Below are positions 27,389 to 35,710 of a stretch of 64,000 bases of DNA, piece after piece. The stretch is from Clostridia bacterium (GTDB lineage Bacteria; Bacillota; Clostridia; Oscillospirales; Acutalibacteraceae), in assembly GCA_017428085.1 (NCBI GenBank), contig JAFRRP010000025.1:91212-155211 (forward strand), given 5' to 3'. The notes under the pieces were generated by a model, which was not told the origin of the DNA, ran no database searches, and saw only the letters and a list, made by a program, of their open reading frames with translations. Positions within the stretch are counted from its first letter, which is position 1. Each line of letters starts with the position of its first letter. The position numbers and the translations under genes were made by a program.

Positions 27389-28822
27389 ATGGGACTTATT
27401 AAAGCTGCAATGGGCGCCGTAGGCGGCGTTCTTGCCGATCAGTGGAAGGAATTCTTCTATTGCGAAGCTCTTCCGAAGGAAGTGCTGGTCACCAAGGGCG
27501 TCAAGCGTACCGGCGGCCGTTCCTCCAACACCAAGGGCTCCGACAACATCATTTCCAACGGCTCCGGCATCGCGGTGGCTGACGGCCAGTGCATGATCAT
27601 CGTGGAGCAGGGAAAGGTGGTTGAAGTCTGCGCCGAGCCCGGCGAATTCACCTACGATACATCCACCGAGCCCAGCATCTTTACGGGCAATTTGGGCGAT
27701 TCGCTGCGCGAGACCTTCAAGCAGGTCGGAAGACGTTTCACCTACGGCGGCGACACCGGCAAGGATCAACGTGTGTATTATTTCAACACCAAGGAACTGA
27801 TCGACAATCTGTTCGGCACGCCCAATCCCATTCCGTTCAGCATCAAGGATAACGATACCGGCTTCAAACTGCAGACCAGCGTGAAGTGCTCCGGCACCTA
27901 TTCCTATAAGATCGCGGACCCGCTGCTGTTCTACACCAACGTGTGCGGCAACGTGACTGACGAGTACCGTCGCGACGAGATCGACCACATGCTGAAGAGC
28001 GAGTTCATCAGCGCGCTGATGCCCTCCTTCGGCAAGCTGTCCGCCCTCGGCATCCTGCCCAGCGAACTGCTCACCCACACCACCGAGCTGGAGGACGCTC
28101 TCAACGAGACGCTTTCCAACAAGTGGGGTGAACTGCGCGGTCTGAAGATCGTCACCGTGGCCTTCACCAACGTGAACATCCCGGAAAAGGATCTGGAGCG
28201 CCTGCAGGAGTATCAGAACGATATCATGTACAACAACGGCGCTGCTGCCCGCGGCGGCCTGGTAAGAGGCATGAAGCAGGGCATGATGGACGCCGCCAAC
28301 AACCCCAACGGCGCCATGGCCGGTATCATCGGCATGAACGGTATGATGGCTTCCGGTATGAACATGATGGGCGCCATGGGCGGCATGGGCGGCTTCAACG
28401 AGCAGCCCTATCAGGCCCAGCAGCCCGCTCCGGCGGCCCCCGCCGCCCCCGCGGCTGACAGCTGGAAGTGTGCCTGCGGCGCTACCGTGACCGGCAACTT
28501 CTGTCCCCAGTGCGGCGCGAAGAAACCTGCCCCCGCCCCGGCGGACGGCTGGAAGTGCCCCGTCTGCGGCGCTGTGGCTACCGGTAATTTCTGTCCCCAG
28601 TGCGGAGCGAAGAAGCCCGCCCCCGCTGCCGAAGAAGGCTGGACCTGCGCCTGCGGCGCGGTGAATAAGGGAAAGTTCTGCCCCCAGTGCGGCGCGAAGA
28701 AGCCGGAGGGCGCACCGCTTTATAAGTGCGACAAGTGCGGCTGGGAGCCGGAAGACCCCCACAACCCGCCCAAGTTCTGCCCCCAGTGCGGCGATCCCTT
28801 CAACGAGGGCGACGTGCAGTAA
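27389..28822 (+). CDS. SPFH-domain protein with four C-terminal zinc ribbons
   Basis: A 477-residue protein of the virion-core-like/YdjI SPFH group. Residues 1-280 carry the SPFH (band 7) domain, with the typical start GLIKAAMGAVGGVLADQWKE and the block VAFTNVNIPEKDLERLQEYQ. A Gly/Met-rich stretch (about 300-340) follows, then a Pro/Ala linker and four zinc ribbons, three of them near-identical (CACGATVTGNFCPQCGAKKP type) and the last of the CDKCGW...FCPQCGDP type. SPFH proteins form membrane-associated oligomers; the ribbons may bind partners. GAGGGTG precedes the ATG. It is the first gene of a four-gene operon. Confidence 0.9.
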   Translation: MGLIKAAMGAVGGVLADQWKEFFYCEALPKEVLVTKGVKRTGGRSSNTKGSDNIISNGSGIAVADGQCMIIVEQGKVVEVCAEPGEFTYDTSTEPSIFTGNLGDSLRETFKQVGRRFTYGGDTGKDQRVYYFNTKELIDNLFGTPNPIPFSIKDNDTGFKLQTSVKCSGTYSYKIADPLLFYTNVCGNVTDEYRRDEIDHMLKSEFISALMPSFGKLSALGILPSELLTHTTELEDALNETLSNKWGELRGLKIVTVAFTNVNIPEKDLERLQEYQNDIMYNNGAAARGGLVRGMKQGMMDAANNPNGAMAGIIGMNGMMASGMNMMGAMGGMGGFNEQPYQAQQPAPAAPAAPAADSWKCACGATVTGNFCPQCGAKKPAPAPADGWKCPVCGAVATGNFCPQCGAKKPAPAAEEGWTCACGAVNKGKFCPQCGAKKPEGAPLYKCDKCGWEPEDPHNPPKFCPQCGDPFNEGDVQ

Positions 28823-28855
28823 TCGGCCGGGCAGATACCTGAAAGGAGAATTACC

Positions 28856-29887
28856 ATGGCTATGTTTGAAAAGAAGTTCTGTGATTTCTGCGGGGAAAAG
28901 ATCGGTCTGTTGGGCAACCGCAAGCTGGAAGACGGCAATATGTGCAAGGACTGCGCCTCGCATATTTCTCCCTTCCTGACCGACCGCAGACGTACCACTG
29001 TCGCGGAGATGAAGGAGCATCTGGCGTACCGCGAGGCCAATAAGGCCAAGATCCAGGCCTTCCGCCCCACCGAGACCTACGGCAACACCACAAAGGTCTA
29101 TATCGACAGAAGCGCCGGCACGTTCGTCGTCAGCAGATCCAGCAATTACGTTTCCGCCAACGCGGACGTGATCCCGCTGTCCGAGGTCTCCAACGTCGAG
29201 ATTAATATCGACGAGGACAAAGACGAGATTTACATGGACGTCAACGGCCAGAAGCAGAGCTACAACCCCAGAAGATATAAGTATGAGTATACTTTTGAGA
29301 TCAAGATCTATGTGTCCGACAGATGGTTCTCCGAGATCGAGTTCCGTCTGTCCGACCAGAAGCCGGAAAGCCGCTTCGACGAGCTGTATCACCGTCTGGA
29401 GGCGCAGGCTTATGAGATCAAGTCCGCGCTGACCGGCGTGGCGGCGTATCCCCAGCAGGGCGGCTTCCAGCAGCCGGGCTTCGCCGCCGGAGGATTTGTT
29501 CAGCAGCAGGGCTTCCCGCAGCAGCAGGGGTTCCAGCAGGGATATCCCCAGCAGCAGGGCTTCCAACAGGGCTATCCGCAGCAGGGCTTCCAGCAGGGAT
29601 ATCCCCAGCAGCAGGGCTTCCAGCAAGGTTATCCCCAGCAGCAGGGCTATCCGCAGCAGGGATTCCAGCAGGGTTATCCCCAGCAGCAGCCCGGTTTCCA
29701 GCAGCAGGGCTTTGTCCAGCAGACAGGCTTCCAGCAGGCTGGTTATCAGGCCCAGCAGCCCATGCAGCAGGGCGCGCCCATGATCCGCTGCGATAAGTGC
29801 GGCTGGACCTCCATGGACCTGAATAACATCCCGCAGTTCTGCCCGAATTGCGGCGATCCGATCAACGCAAACGACGTCGTTAGATAA
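28856..29887 (+). CDS. DUF4428 protein with Q-rich repeats and C-terminal zinc ribbon
   Basis: 343 residues. An N-terminal treble-clef-like DUF4428 zinc domain (CDFCGEK ... MCKDCASH, residues 9-36) is followed by a PH-like beta region (about 75-195; [15 protein letters not shown]), then a Gln/Gly/Tyr/Pro-rich repeat (about 200-305) built from [14 protein letters not shown] units, and a final zinc ribbon (CDKCGWTS ... FCPNCGDP) almost the same as that of the preceding gene. The shared ribbon suggests the two proteins meet the same partner. GAAAGGAGAATTACC is a strong ribosome site. Confidence 0.85.
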   Translation: MAMFEKKFCDFCGEKIGLLGNRKLEDGNMCKDCASHISPFLTDRRRTTVAEMKEHLAYREANKAKIQAFRPTETYGNTTKVYIDRSAGTFVVSRSSNYVSANADVIPLSEVSNVEINIDEDKDEIYMDVNGQKQSYNPRRYKYEYTFEIKIYVSDRWFSEIEFRLSDQKPESRFDELYHRLEAQAYEIKSALTGVAAYPQQGGFQQPGFAAGGFVQQQGFPQQQGFQQGYPQQQGFQQGYPQQGFQQGYPQQQGFQQGYPQQQGYPQQGFQQGYPQQQPGFQQQGFVQQTGFQQAGYQAQQPMQQGAPMIRCDKCGWTSMDLNNIPQFCPNCGDPINANDVVR

Positions 29888-29963
29888 ACGAGTCCATCTG
29901 ACGCGACAGGCAGCCGGGATGAAAACTGCGCTGCCTGTCCTTTTCAAAAGGAGCTGATGATAT

Positions 29964-31049
29964 ATGCCCGGAATGAATGAATATAAATGCCCGTGCTGCG
30001 GCGGCGCCATCGCCTTCGACAGCTCGCTGCAGAAGATGCGTTGCCCTTACTGCGACACCGAGTTCGAAATGTCGACGCTGCTGTCCTACGATCAGGCGCT
30101 GCAGGCGGATGCCAACGACGAGATCCATTGGGAAGAGACCGCCGGTACGGAATGGCAGCCCGGTGAAACAGAGGGGATGCGCGTGTATCTGTGCAATTCC
30201 TGCGGGGGTGAGATCGTGTGCGATGAGAACACCGCCGCCTCCAAATGCCCTTACTGCGACAACCCCGTTGTGATGACGGGACAGTTCCGCGGCGCGCTGA
30301 AGCCGGATTACGTGATCCCCTTCAAGCTGGATAAAAACGCCGCCAAGGCCGGCCTGCGGCAGCATTTCAAGGGCAAAACGCTGCTGCCCAAGGTGTTCAG
30401 CAGCGAGAACCATATCGACGAGATCAAGGGCGTTTATGTGCCATTCTGGTTGTTTGACGCCGACGTCAACGCCAGCATCCGCTACCGCGCCACCCGCACC
30501 CGTCACTGGAGCGACCGGAATTACGATTATACGGAGACCAGTTATTTTATGGTCAACCGCGGGGGCTCCGTCGGCTTCGACAGGATCCCGGTAGACGGTT
30601 CCTCCAAGATCGACAACGACCTGACGGAATCCGTGGAACCTTTTAATTTCGCGGAGGCGGTGAATTTCCAGACTGCCTATCTGGCGGGGTATCTGGCAGA
30701 TAAGTACGATGTGACAGCGGAGCAGAGCGCCGCCCGTGCCAACGAGCGTGTGAAGGCCAGTACGGAGCAGGAATTTGCCAAGACCGTGCAGGGCTATGAA
30801 ACCGTAGTGCCGGAGAACTCCAACCTGCAGGTATTCAACGGCAAGGCAAAATACGCGCTGTATCCCATCTGGCTGCTCAATACCACGTGGAACGGGAAAA
30901 AGTATACCTTCGCCATGAACGGACAGACCGGCAAGTTCGTGGGCGACCTGCCCGTGGATAAGGGCAAGCTGAACAAGATCCGGTTCCTGGTCGGCCTTGG
31001 CGTCGCCGCGGCGGCGTTTGCCGTCCAGTACATCATCTGGCTGCTGTAA
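29964..31049 (+). CDS. TFIIB-type zinc-ribbon membrane protein
   Basis: 361 residues with two N-terminal zinc ribbons (CPCCGG ... CPYCD and CNSCGG ... CPYCD), a long soluble region containing KGVYVPFWLFDADV, and one C-terminal membrane segment (GLGVAAAAFAVQYIIWLL). This is the family usually annotated as TFIIB-type zinc ribbon-containing protein; it has no known link to transcription. The ribbons are predicted to be cytoplasmic with a tail anchor. AAAAGGAGCTGATGATAT precedes the ATG. Third gene of the operon. Confidence 0.85.
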   Translation: MPGMNEYKCPCCGGAIAFDSSLQKMRCPYCDTEFEMSTLLSYDQALQADANDEIHWEETAGTEWQPGETEGMRVYLCNSCGGEIVCDENTAASKCPYCDNPVVMTGQFRGALKPDYVIPFKLDKNAAKAGLRQHFKGKTLLPKVFSSENHIDEIKGVYVPFWLFDADVNASIRYRATRTRHWSDRNYDYTETSYFMVNRGGSVGFDRIPVDGSSKIDNDLTESVEPFNFAEAVNFQTAYLAGYLADKYDVTAEQSAARANERVKASTEQEFAKTVQGYETVVPENSNLQVFNGKAKYALYPIWLLNTTWNGKKYTFAMNGQTGKFVGDLPVDKGKLNKIRFLVGLGVAAAAFAVQYIIWLL

Positions 31050-31061
31050 GGAGGTGCGGAA

Positions 31062-31919
31062 ATGATGAAAAAACGTGTTTGGGCGGTCCTGACCGCCGCG
31101 ATCCTTGTAATCGTTTTCTGCCTTCCCGCGCTGGCGGCCGCGCTTCCGCTTTCCGCGGGCGACGATGTGCTTCTGATCGCTTCCGGCGAGCATCCCGCGC
31201 GGTTGGTGGATAACGCCGATCTGCTGACGGATTCAATGGAGCAATTGCTGCTCGCCAAGCTGGACGAAGTCAGCGAACGCCAGAATTTCGACGTGGTGGT
31301 CGTTACAGCCTCCACCATCGACGGCAAATCCCCCATGGCTTACGCCGACGATTTCTTTGATTACAACGGCTACGGCAAGGGAGTGGACAGAAGCGGCGCG
31401 CTGCTGCTGATCAGCATGGAGGACCGTGACTGGTGGATCAGCACCCGCGGCTACGGCATCACGGCGCTGACCGATTTCGGCATCCAGAAGATCGGCGAGG
31501 ATATGATCCGCGACGGCCTCTCCGACGGCGACTACTACGAAGCGTTCGTCACGTTCGTGAAGGACTGCGACAGCTATGTGACGCAGGCGAAGAACGGAAC
31601 GCCCGTGGATAAAGGCACCTATAAGGAGCCCTTCCCGTTTGTAAAACGGATCGGCGTTTCCGCGATCATCGGTCTGATCGTTTCTCTGGTCGTCGGAAGT
31701 ACCCTCAAGGGAAAAATGAAGACGGTGAGAGCTGCCAAAGCCGCCGCGGAATATACGCGTCCCGGCAGCTTTTATCTTCGCGATCAAAGCGACGTATTCC
31801 TGTATAATCAGGTGACCCGTACGGCCAAGCCGCAGGAGACCCGTTCCGGCGGCGGAGGCAGCAGCACGCATACCTCATCTTCCGGCGCGTCACACGGAGG
31901 CGGCGGAGGAAAATTCTGA
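31062..31919 (+). CDS. TPM-domain membrane protein
   Basis: 285 residues. A signal-anchor segment (about 1-30) is followed by the TPM domain (RLVDNADLLTDS ... LDEVSERQNFDVVVVT ... GAGLLL-like SGALLLISMEDRDWWISTRG), a membrane segment (about 190-212) and a Gly/Ser-rich tail ending HGGGGGKF, as is common in this family. TPM domains occur in proteins of photosystem repair, phage-shock-like and membrane-stress settings; no enzyme activity is assigned here. It starts 12 bases after the previous stop with AAGGAGG upstream and ends at a terminator. Confidence 0.88.
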   Translation: MMKKRVWAVLTAAILVIVFCLPALAAALPLSAGDDVLLIASGEHPARLVDNADLLTDSMEQLLLAKLDEVSERQNFDVVVVTASTIDGKSPMAYADDFFDYNGYGKGVDRSGALLLISMEDRDWWISTRGYGITALTDFGIQKIGEDMIRDGLSDGDYYEAFVTFVKDCDSYVTQAKNGTPVDKGTYKEPFPFVKRIGVSAIIGLIVSLVVGSTLKGKMKTVRAAKAAAEYTRPGSFYLRDQSDVFLYNQVTRTAKPQETRSGGGGSSTHTSSSGASHGGGGGKF

Positions 31920-31935
31920 CGCGGAACGCGCTTTC

Positions 31936-31972
31936 AACGGTCTTGTTCTGTTGCGGAACGAGACCGTTTTTT
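31936..31972 (+). terminator. Terminator of the SPFH/zinc-ribbon/TPM operon
   Basis: AACGGTCT (31936-31943) pairs with AGACCGTT (31961-31968) with extra pairing inside, followed by TTTTTT. Confidence 0.8.
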
Positions 31973-32006
31973 CATGTTGTTTGCAGCTTTATGCGTTATT
32001 CTTTGC

Positions 32007-32035
32007 TTGACTTCACTTCCGTAATGGATTAGAAT
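32007..32035 (+). promoter_or_regulatory. Predicted sigma-A promoter for the aldose epimerase gene
   Basis: TTGACT at 32007-32012 and TAGAAT at 32030-32035, spacer 17. Confidence 0.65.
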
Positions 32036-32074
32036 TAACACATAAGGGAATTTCATAACAGGAGGACTGATATC

Positions 32075-33118
32075 ATGGCAGTGGAAAGAGACGTATTCGG
32101 TGAGCTGAACGGCAAGCCCGTGTACCGTTATACCATTACAAACAACAACGAAAACAGCGTCGGCATCATCACGCTGGGCGCAACGCTGCAGTCCATCGTG
32201 CTGAAGGATAAAAACGGCGCGGCGAGGGATATCCTGCTGGGCTTTGACACCGTGGAAGGGTATATGACGTTGTCCAATTATCAGGGCGCTACGGTGGGAC
32301 CCGTGTGCAACCGCATCGGCGGCGCTTCATTTATGATCGGCGAAAAGAAATACGAGCTGACGGCGAACGAGAAGGACGTCACCTGCCTTCACTCCGGCGG
32401 TGAGTTCAGTTTTACATTGTGGAACGCCGTTGTCGTTGACGCGGACGCGGTGGAATTCAGCTATGTCAGCCCGGACGGAGTCAACGGCTTCCCGGGAGAA
32501 ACGAAAACGACGGTGCTGTTCACCTTCGGCGACGACGACGCGCTGCGCATCCGCTACCGCGCGGTATCTGACAGAGATACGTTCCTCAACCTCACCAATC
32601 ACGCCTATTTCAATCTGAACGGTTATGACGCGGGTACGATCCTTGACCATGAAATGCGCATCAACGCGGATTTTATTACCGCCGTGGACAGCTTCAGCAT
32701 CCCTACCGGTGAACTGATGTCGGTGGAAAACACGCCCTTCGATTTCCGTGTCGCCAAAAAGATCGGAAAAGAGATCGAAGCGGATCACGCCCAGTTGGCC
32801 CTTACCGGCGGTTATGACCACAACTTCTGCCTGAACGGCTGCGACGGCACGCTGAAGGAGGCGGGCTGTGTTTCATCGGAAGACAGCGGCCTGAAAATGA
32901 AGTTTTACACCACGCTTCCCGGCGTGCAGTTCTACGCTGGCAACTATCTGGGCGGCCGCCCGGGAAAGGAAGGCAAACCCATGGAAAAGCGCACCGGCTT
33001 TTGCCTGGAAACGCAGTTTTATCCCGATACGCCCAATCAGCCCTCCTTTCCGTCCTGTTTTTTCAAGGCAGGGGAAGCGTATTCCTCTGAAACGGTATAC
33101 GAATTCGGGCTGATCTGA
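32075..33118 (+). CDS. galM: Aldose 1-epimerase (galactose mutarotase)
   Basis: Interconverts alpha and beta anomers of aldoses such as glucose and galactose. The 347-residue beta-supersandwich protein has the expected motifs: VGPVCNRIGGA, LTNHAYFNLNG (catalytic His) and TGFCLETQFYPDTPNQP (catalytic Glu). GGAGGACTGATATC precedes the ATG. It stands alone with its own promoter; no Leloir genes are beside it. Confidence 0.93.
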   Translation: MAVERDVFGELNGKPVYRYTITNNNENSVGIITLGATLQSIVLKDKNGAARDILLGFDTVEGYMTLSNYQGATVGPVCNRIGGASFMIGEKKYELTANEKDVTCLHSGGEFSFTLWNAVVVDADAVEFSYVSPDGVNGFPGETKTTVLFTFGDDDALRIRYRAVSDRDTFLNLTNHAYFNLNGYDAGTILDHEMRINADFITAVDSFSIPTGELMSVENTPFDFRVAKKIGKEIEADHAQLALTGGYDHNFCLNGCDGTLKEAGCVSSEDSGLKMKFYTTLPGVQFYAGNYLGGRPGKEGKPMEKRTGFCLETQFYPDTPNQPSFPSCFFKAGEAYSSETVYEFGLI

Positions 33119-33149
33119 TGCACGAAACACAAAATATACAAATATCATC

Positions 33150-33178
33150 TTGACATTTTGCCTTATATAGTATAAAAT
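33150..33178 (+). promoter_or_regulatory. Predicted sigma-A promoter for the secreted protein/two-component genes
   Basis: TTGACA at 33150-33155 and TAAAAT at 33173-33178, spacer 17. Confidence 0.75.
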
Positions 33179-33224
33179 ATTTTTATTAAGATGGTTTATT
33201 GTATGGTTTTCGGAGGTATTCACC

Positions 33225-34874
33225 GTGAATAACAGATGGGGAAAGACGGTCATCGCCGTCCTGTGTTCTTTGGTGATCTGCTGCAGTCACTGCCTTTGGG
33301 CTTCCGCGGCTCTTTTCGCGTTTGAAACGCAGTTTGAGCACGAGTCCGCAGACGTGGCCTGGCTGACCGATCTCGTTTTCAAGGAGGATCTGTCCTCTGT
33401 GGACGGGCTTGCCCAGAACTGCAGGCTGGTGGCAAAACCGGAAACTCCCTATACCGAGACCTCCGACAGCTTTGCGGAGGAAGTCAGTTATTACTGCTCC
33501 CTTTACAATCTCAATCAGGGCGCGCAGCGCTCCGCGTATATTTATTTCTTCGACGTGCTCAGCAGCCAGGGCGGCGGACTTGCGGCAGGCGAGATCAGCG
33601 ACGACGATATCCGCGTTTATTTGGAAAGCGTGGGGATCGAATATCCCGACGATCCGGATTCCGACGAGCTGATCCTGGCCCGCGCGCTGTACGCGGCAAT
33701 GGCAAGCGGCGCGTTTTCCGGCGTCACCTCCGGCGCATCGCTGGAGGAGGTGGCTGTGGAGTATCTCGCCAATCTTACCGGCGTGAATATCGAAACGCTG
33801 CGTGAATGGATGCCCGATGAAAGCGTGCTTTCTTTGGACGCCTATATTCTCGCTGCCTCCAGGCTGGCCCTGTGGACCAACGGCTACGATGTGGACGAGG
33901 ATACGAACGAGGATGATGTGTTCCGTCTGGTAGCGGTCATGACTATCGAGCAGTTGGGCATTTCCGCCGACAGCTCTCTTTCCTTCGATCAGTTGAAATA
34001 CAAGTTCATGGCGGCGATGCTGGGCAAAAAGTACGGCGTAGCTGTTGACGCGGACCGTCTGGCCGAAGCCATTTCCGACGGGGAAGCCGCTTATTATATA
34101 CTGCAGCTTCTGGGCCGCGATCACGGCGTGTCCGTCCGACATGACAACAGTGATTATCAACAGGCCTTCGATCTGGTGGCGGACAATACCGGCGTGTTCG
34201 ACGTGGAGGAAGGCGAGTTCTACGCGGATATCTATTATTATGAACTGACGCTCAACTTCAAGCGTTCCAGCATCTGGATCTATCCCACGGCTTACGTGTC
34301 CGGCGATTCCGCCTACGACGTGTCCATCGACGTGAACGGCGTCGGCGTACGCAACGGGTATTATACCGAGATTTCGGTCGATCCCGATAAGCCCACTCAG
34401 ACGCTGGCGGTCAGAGTGACCGCGTCTTCCGCGAAGAAGTCCTCCGAATGCGTCTATTACATCGATCTGCATCAGGGTTCGCAGGAAAAACCGAAGACGC
34501 AGAAACCCTCCGACGGTATGAACGTCAACCCGTTTATTTCCTCGGAGTCGCTGGTCTCACAGATCATGGCGTCCTTCGGGTTGGATACCTCCGTAGTGTC
34601 CTATCTCGGTACGGCGCTGTATTCTTTCGCCCTGCCCACCCAAAGCGTGATGACCTGTATTTCTCCCTCGTTCGACGCCGAAACGCTGTTTTCTGACGAT
34701 GCGCAGAGCGTTGCCGTTGAGACGGCTCAGGTACTTTCCGACGAGGAGTATAAAGCGGTGCTGGATCAGATCGGCAATCTGGCTGACGTTAGTATCAAGG
34801 GGATCGACGGCACCACCTTGACCGAAGAGGCGGAAGATTTCCGCCTGGCGGATTATATCACTTTCAAGTATTGA
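33225..34874 (+). CDS. Secreted protein with cadherin-like beta-sandwich domain
   Basis: 549 residues with a signal peptide (about 1-27, ending WASAALFA). The first 300 residues are acidic and mainly helical. Around residues 345-425 there is a beta region (VSIDVNGVGVRNGYYTEISV, LAVRVTASSAKKSSECVYYI) that resembles the cadherin-like beta-sandwich (Ig-like) domain of Clostridia surface proteins. The C-terminal 120 residues are unassigned. TCGGAGGTATTCACC precedes the GTG. It lies directly upstream of a response regulator and sensor kinase, so it may be exported under their control or feed a signal to them (inference). Confidence 0.72.
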   Translation: MNNRWGKTVIAVLCSLVICCSHCLWASAALFAFETQFEHESADVAWLTDLVFKEDLSSVDGLAQNCRLVAKPETPYTETSDSFAEEVSYYCSLYNLNQGAQRSAYIYFFDVLSSQGGGLAAGEISDDDIRVYLESVGIEYPDDPDSDELILARALYAAMASGAFSGVTSGASLEEVAVEYLANLTGVNIETLREWMPDESVLSLDAYILAASRLALWTNGYDVDEDTNEDDVFRLVAVMTIEQLGISADSSLSFDQLKYKFMAAMLGKKYGVAVDADRLAEAISDGEAAYYILQLLGRDHGVSVRHDNSDYQQAFDLVADNTGVFDVEEGEFYADIYYYELTLNFKRSSIWIYPTAYVSGDSAYDVSIDVNGVGVRNGYYTEISVDPDKPTQTLAVRVTASSAKKSSECVYYIDLHQGSQEKPKTQKPSDGMNVNPFISSESLVSQIMASFGLDTSVVSYLGTALYSFALPTQSVMTCISPSFDAETLFSDDAQSVAVETAQVLSDEEYKAVLDQIGNLADVSIKGIDGTTLTEEAEDFRLADYITFKY

Positions 34875-34970
34875 TTTTATCATAATCGGTTTTGTTGGGG
34901 AAAGAGATAAATAAGAGAGGTGAAAAAACGGAAGCAAGCGGATGAACGCGCGTTGCTTCCCGTAACAGCG

Positions 34971-35654
34971 ATGAATGAAAAGATCCTGATCGTAGACGAC
35001 GATGAGAACATCTGCGAACTGCTGCGCTTATATCTGTCCAAGGAAGGGTTCCAGCCGGTGATCGTCAACGACGGTCTTGCGGCGGTGGACAGCGTTGCCT
35101 CCGTAAAGCCCTCGCTGATCCTGTTGGACGTGATGCTGCCCAAACTGGACGGATGGCAGGTATGCCGCAAGATCCGTCAAAGCAGCGATATCCCGATCAT
35201 CATGCTTTCCGCCAAGGGCGAGACCTTTGATAAGATCCTCGGGTTGGAGCTGGGCGCCGACGATTACATCGTCAAGCCCTTTGAAACGAAAGAGGTGGTC
35301 GCCCGTATCAAGGCCGTGCTGCGCCGCACTTCCGTGCCAGTGACGGAATCTGTCAAAGAGGTGAGCTACGAAAACCTTTCGGTCAACATTTCCAACTACG
35401 AGATGAAGGTCCGCGGGGTACATGTGGACGCGCCCCCCAAGGAGCTGGAACTGCTGTTCCATCTGGCCAGCAATCCCAACCGGGTTTTTACCCGCGATCA
35501 GCTGCTGGACGAGGTCTGGGGATTTGATTATTACGGGGATTCCCGAACGGTGGACGTACATATCAAGCGTTTGCGGGAAAAGCTGGAGGGCGTTTCCGAC
35601 AAATGGGAACTGAAAACCGTCTGGAGCGTCGGATACAAATTTGAAACGCACTGA
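34971..35654 (+). CDS. OmpR/PhoB-family response regulator
   Basis: A two-component regulator of 227 residues. The receiver domain has acidic Asp9-Asp11 and phospho-acceptor Asp53 (LLDVMLP), the conserved Thr/Ser in MLSAKG and Lys in VKPFE. The C-terminal winged helix (about 130-225) carries RVFTRDQLLDEVWG and RTVDVHIKRLREKLE. The ATG at 34971 begins MNEKILIVDDDE, the usual start; a GTG at 34920 would add 17 residues and has AGAGAG nearby, so it remains possible. The kinase gene follows after 56 bases. Confidence 0.92.
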   Translation: MNEKILIVDDDENICELLRLYLSKEGFQPVIVNDGLAAVDSVASVKPSLILLDVMLPKLDGWQVCRKIRQSSDIPIIMLSAKGETFDKILGLELGADDYIVKPFETKEVVARIKAVLRRTSVPVTESVKEVSYENLSVNISNYEMKVRGVHVDAPPKELELLFHLASNPNRVFTRDQLLDEVWGFDYYGDSRTVDVHIKRLREKLEGVSDKWELKTVWSVGYKFETH

Positions 35655-35710
35655 AACCGGGGGAGCGGACAGCTCCCTCGTTCCTTTCACTTGCATTCCG
35701 GAGAAATGAT

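Noticed and set aside
29510..29720. Repeated CAGCAGGGNTT units as a possible CRISPR array
   Set aside because: They encode the in-frame Gln-rich repeat of the DUF4428 protein and have no unique spacers.
27068..30010. 980-codon minus-strand frame opposite the SPFH and DUF4428 genes
   Set aside because: Its repeats ([12 protein letters not shown] type) are the reverse reading of the Gln/Gly-rich and zinc-ribbon repeats; the plus-strand genes are clearly real.
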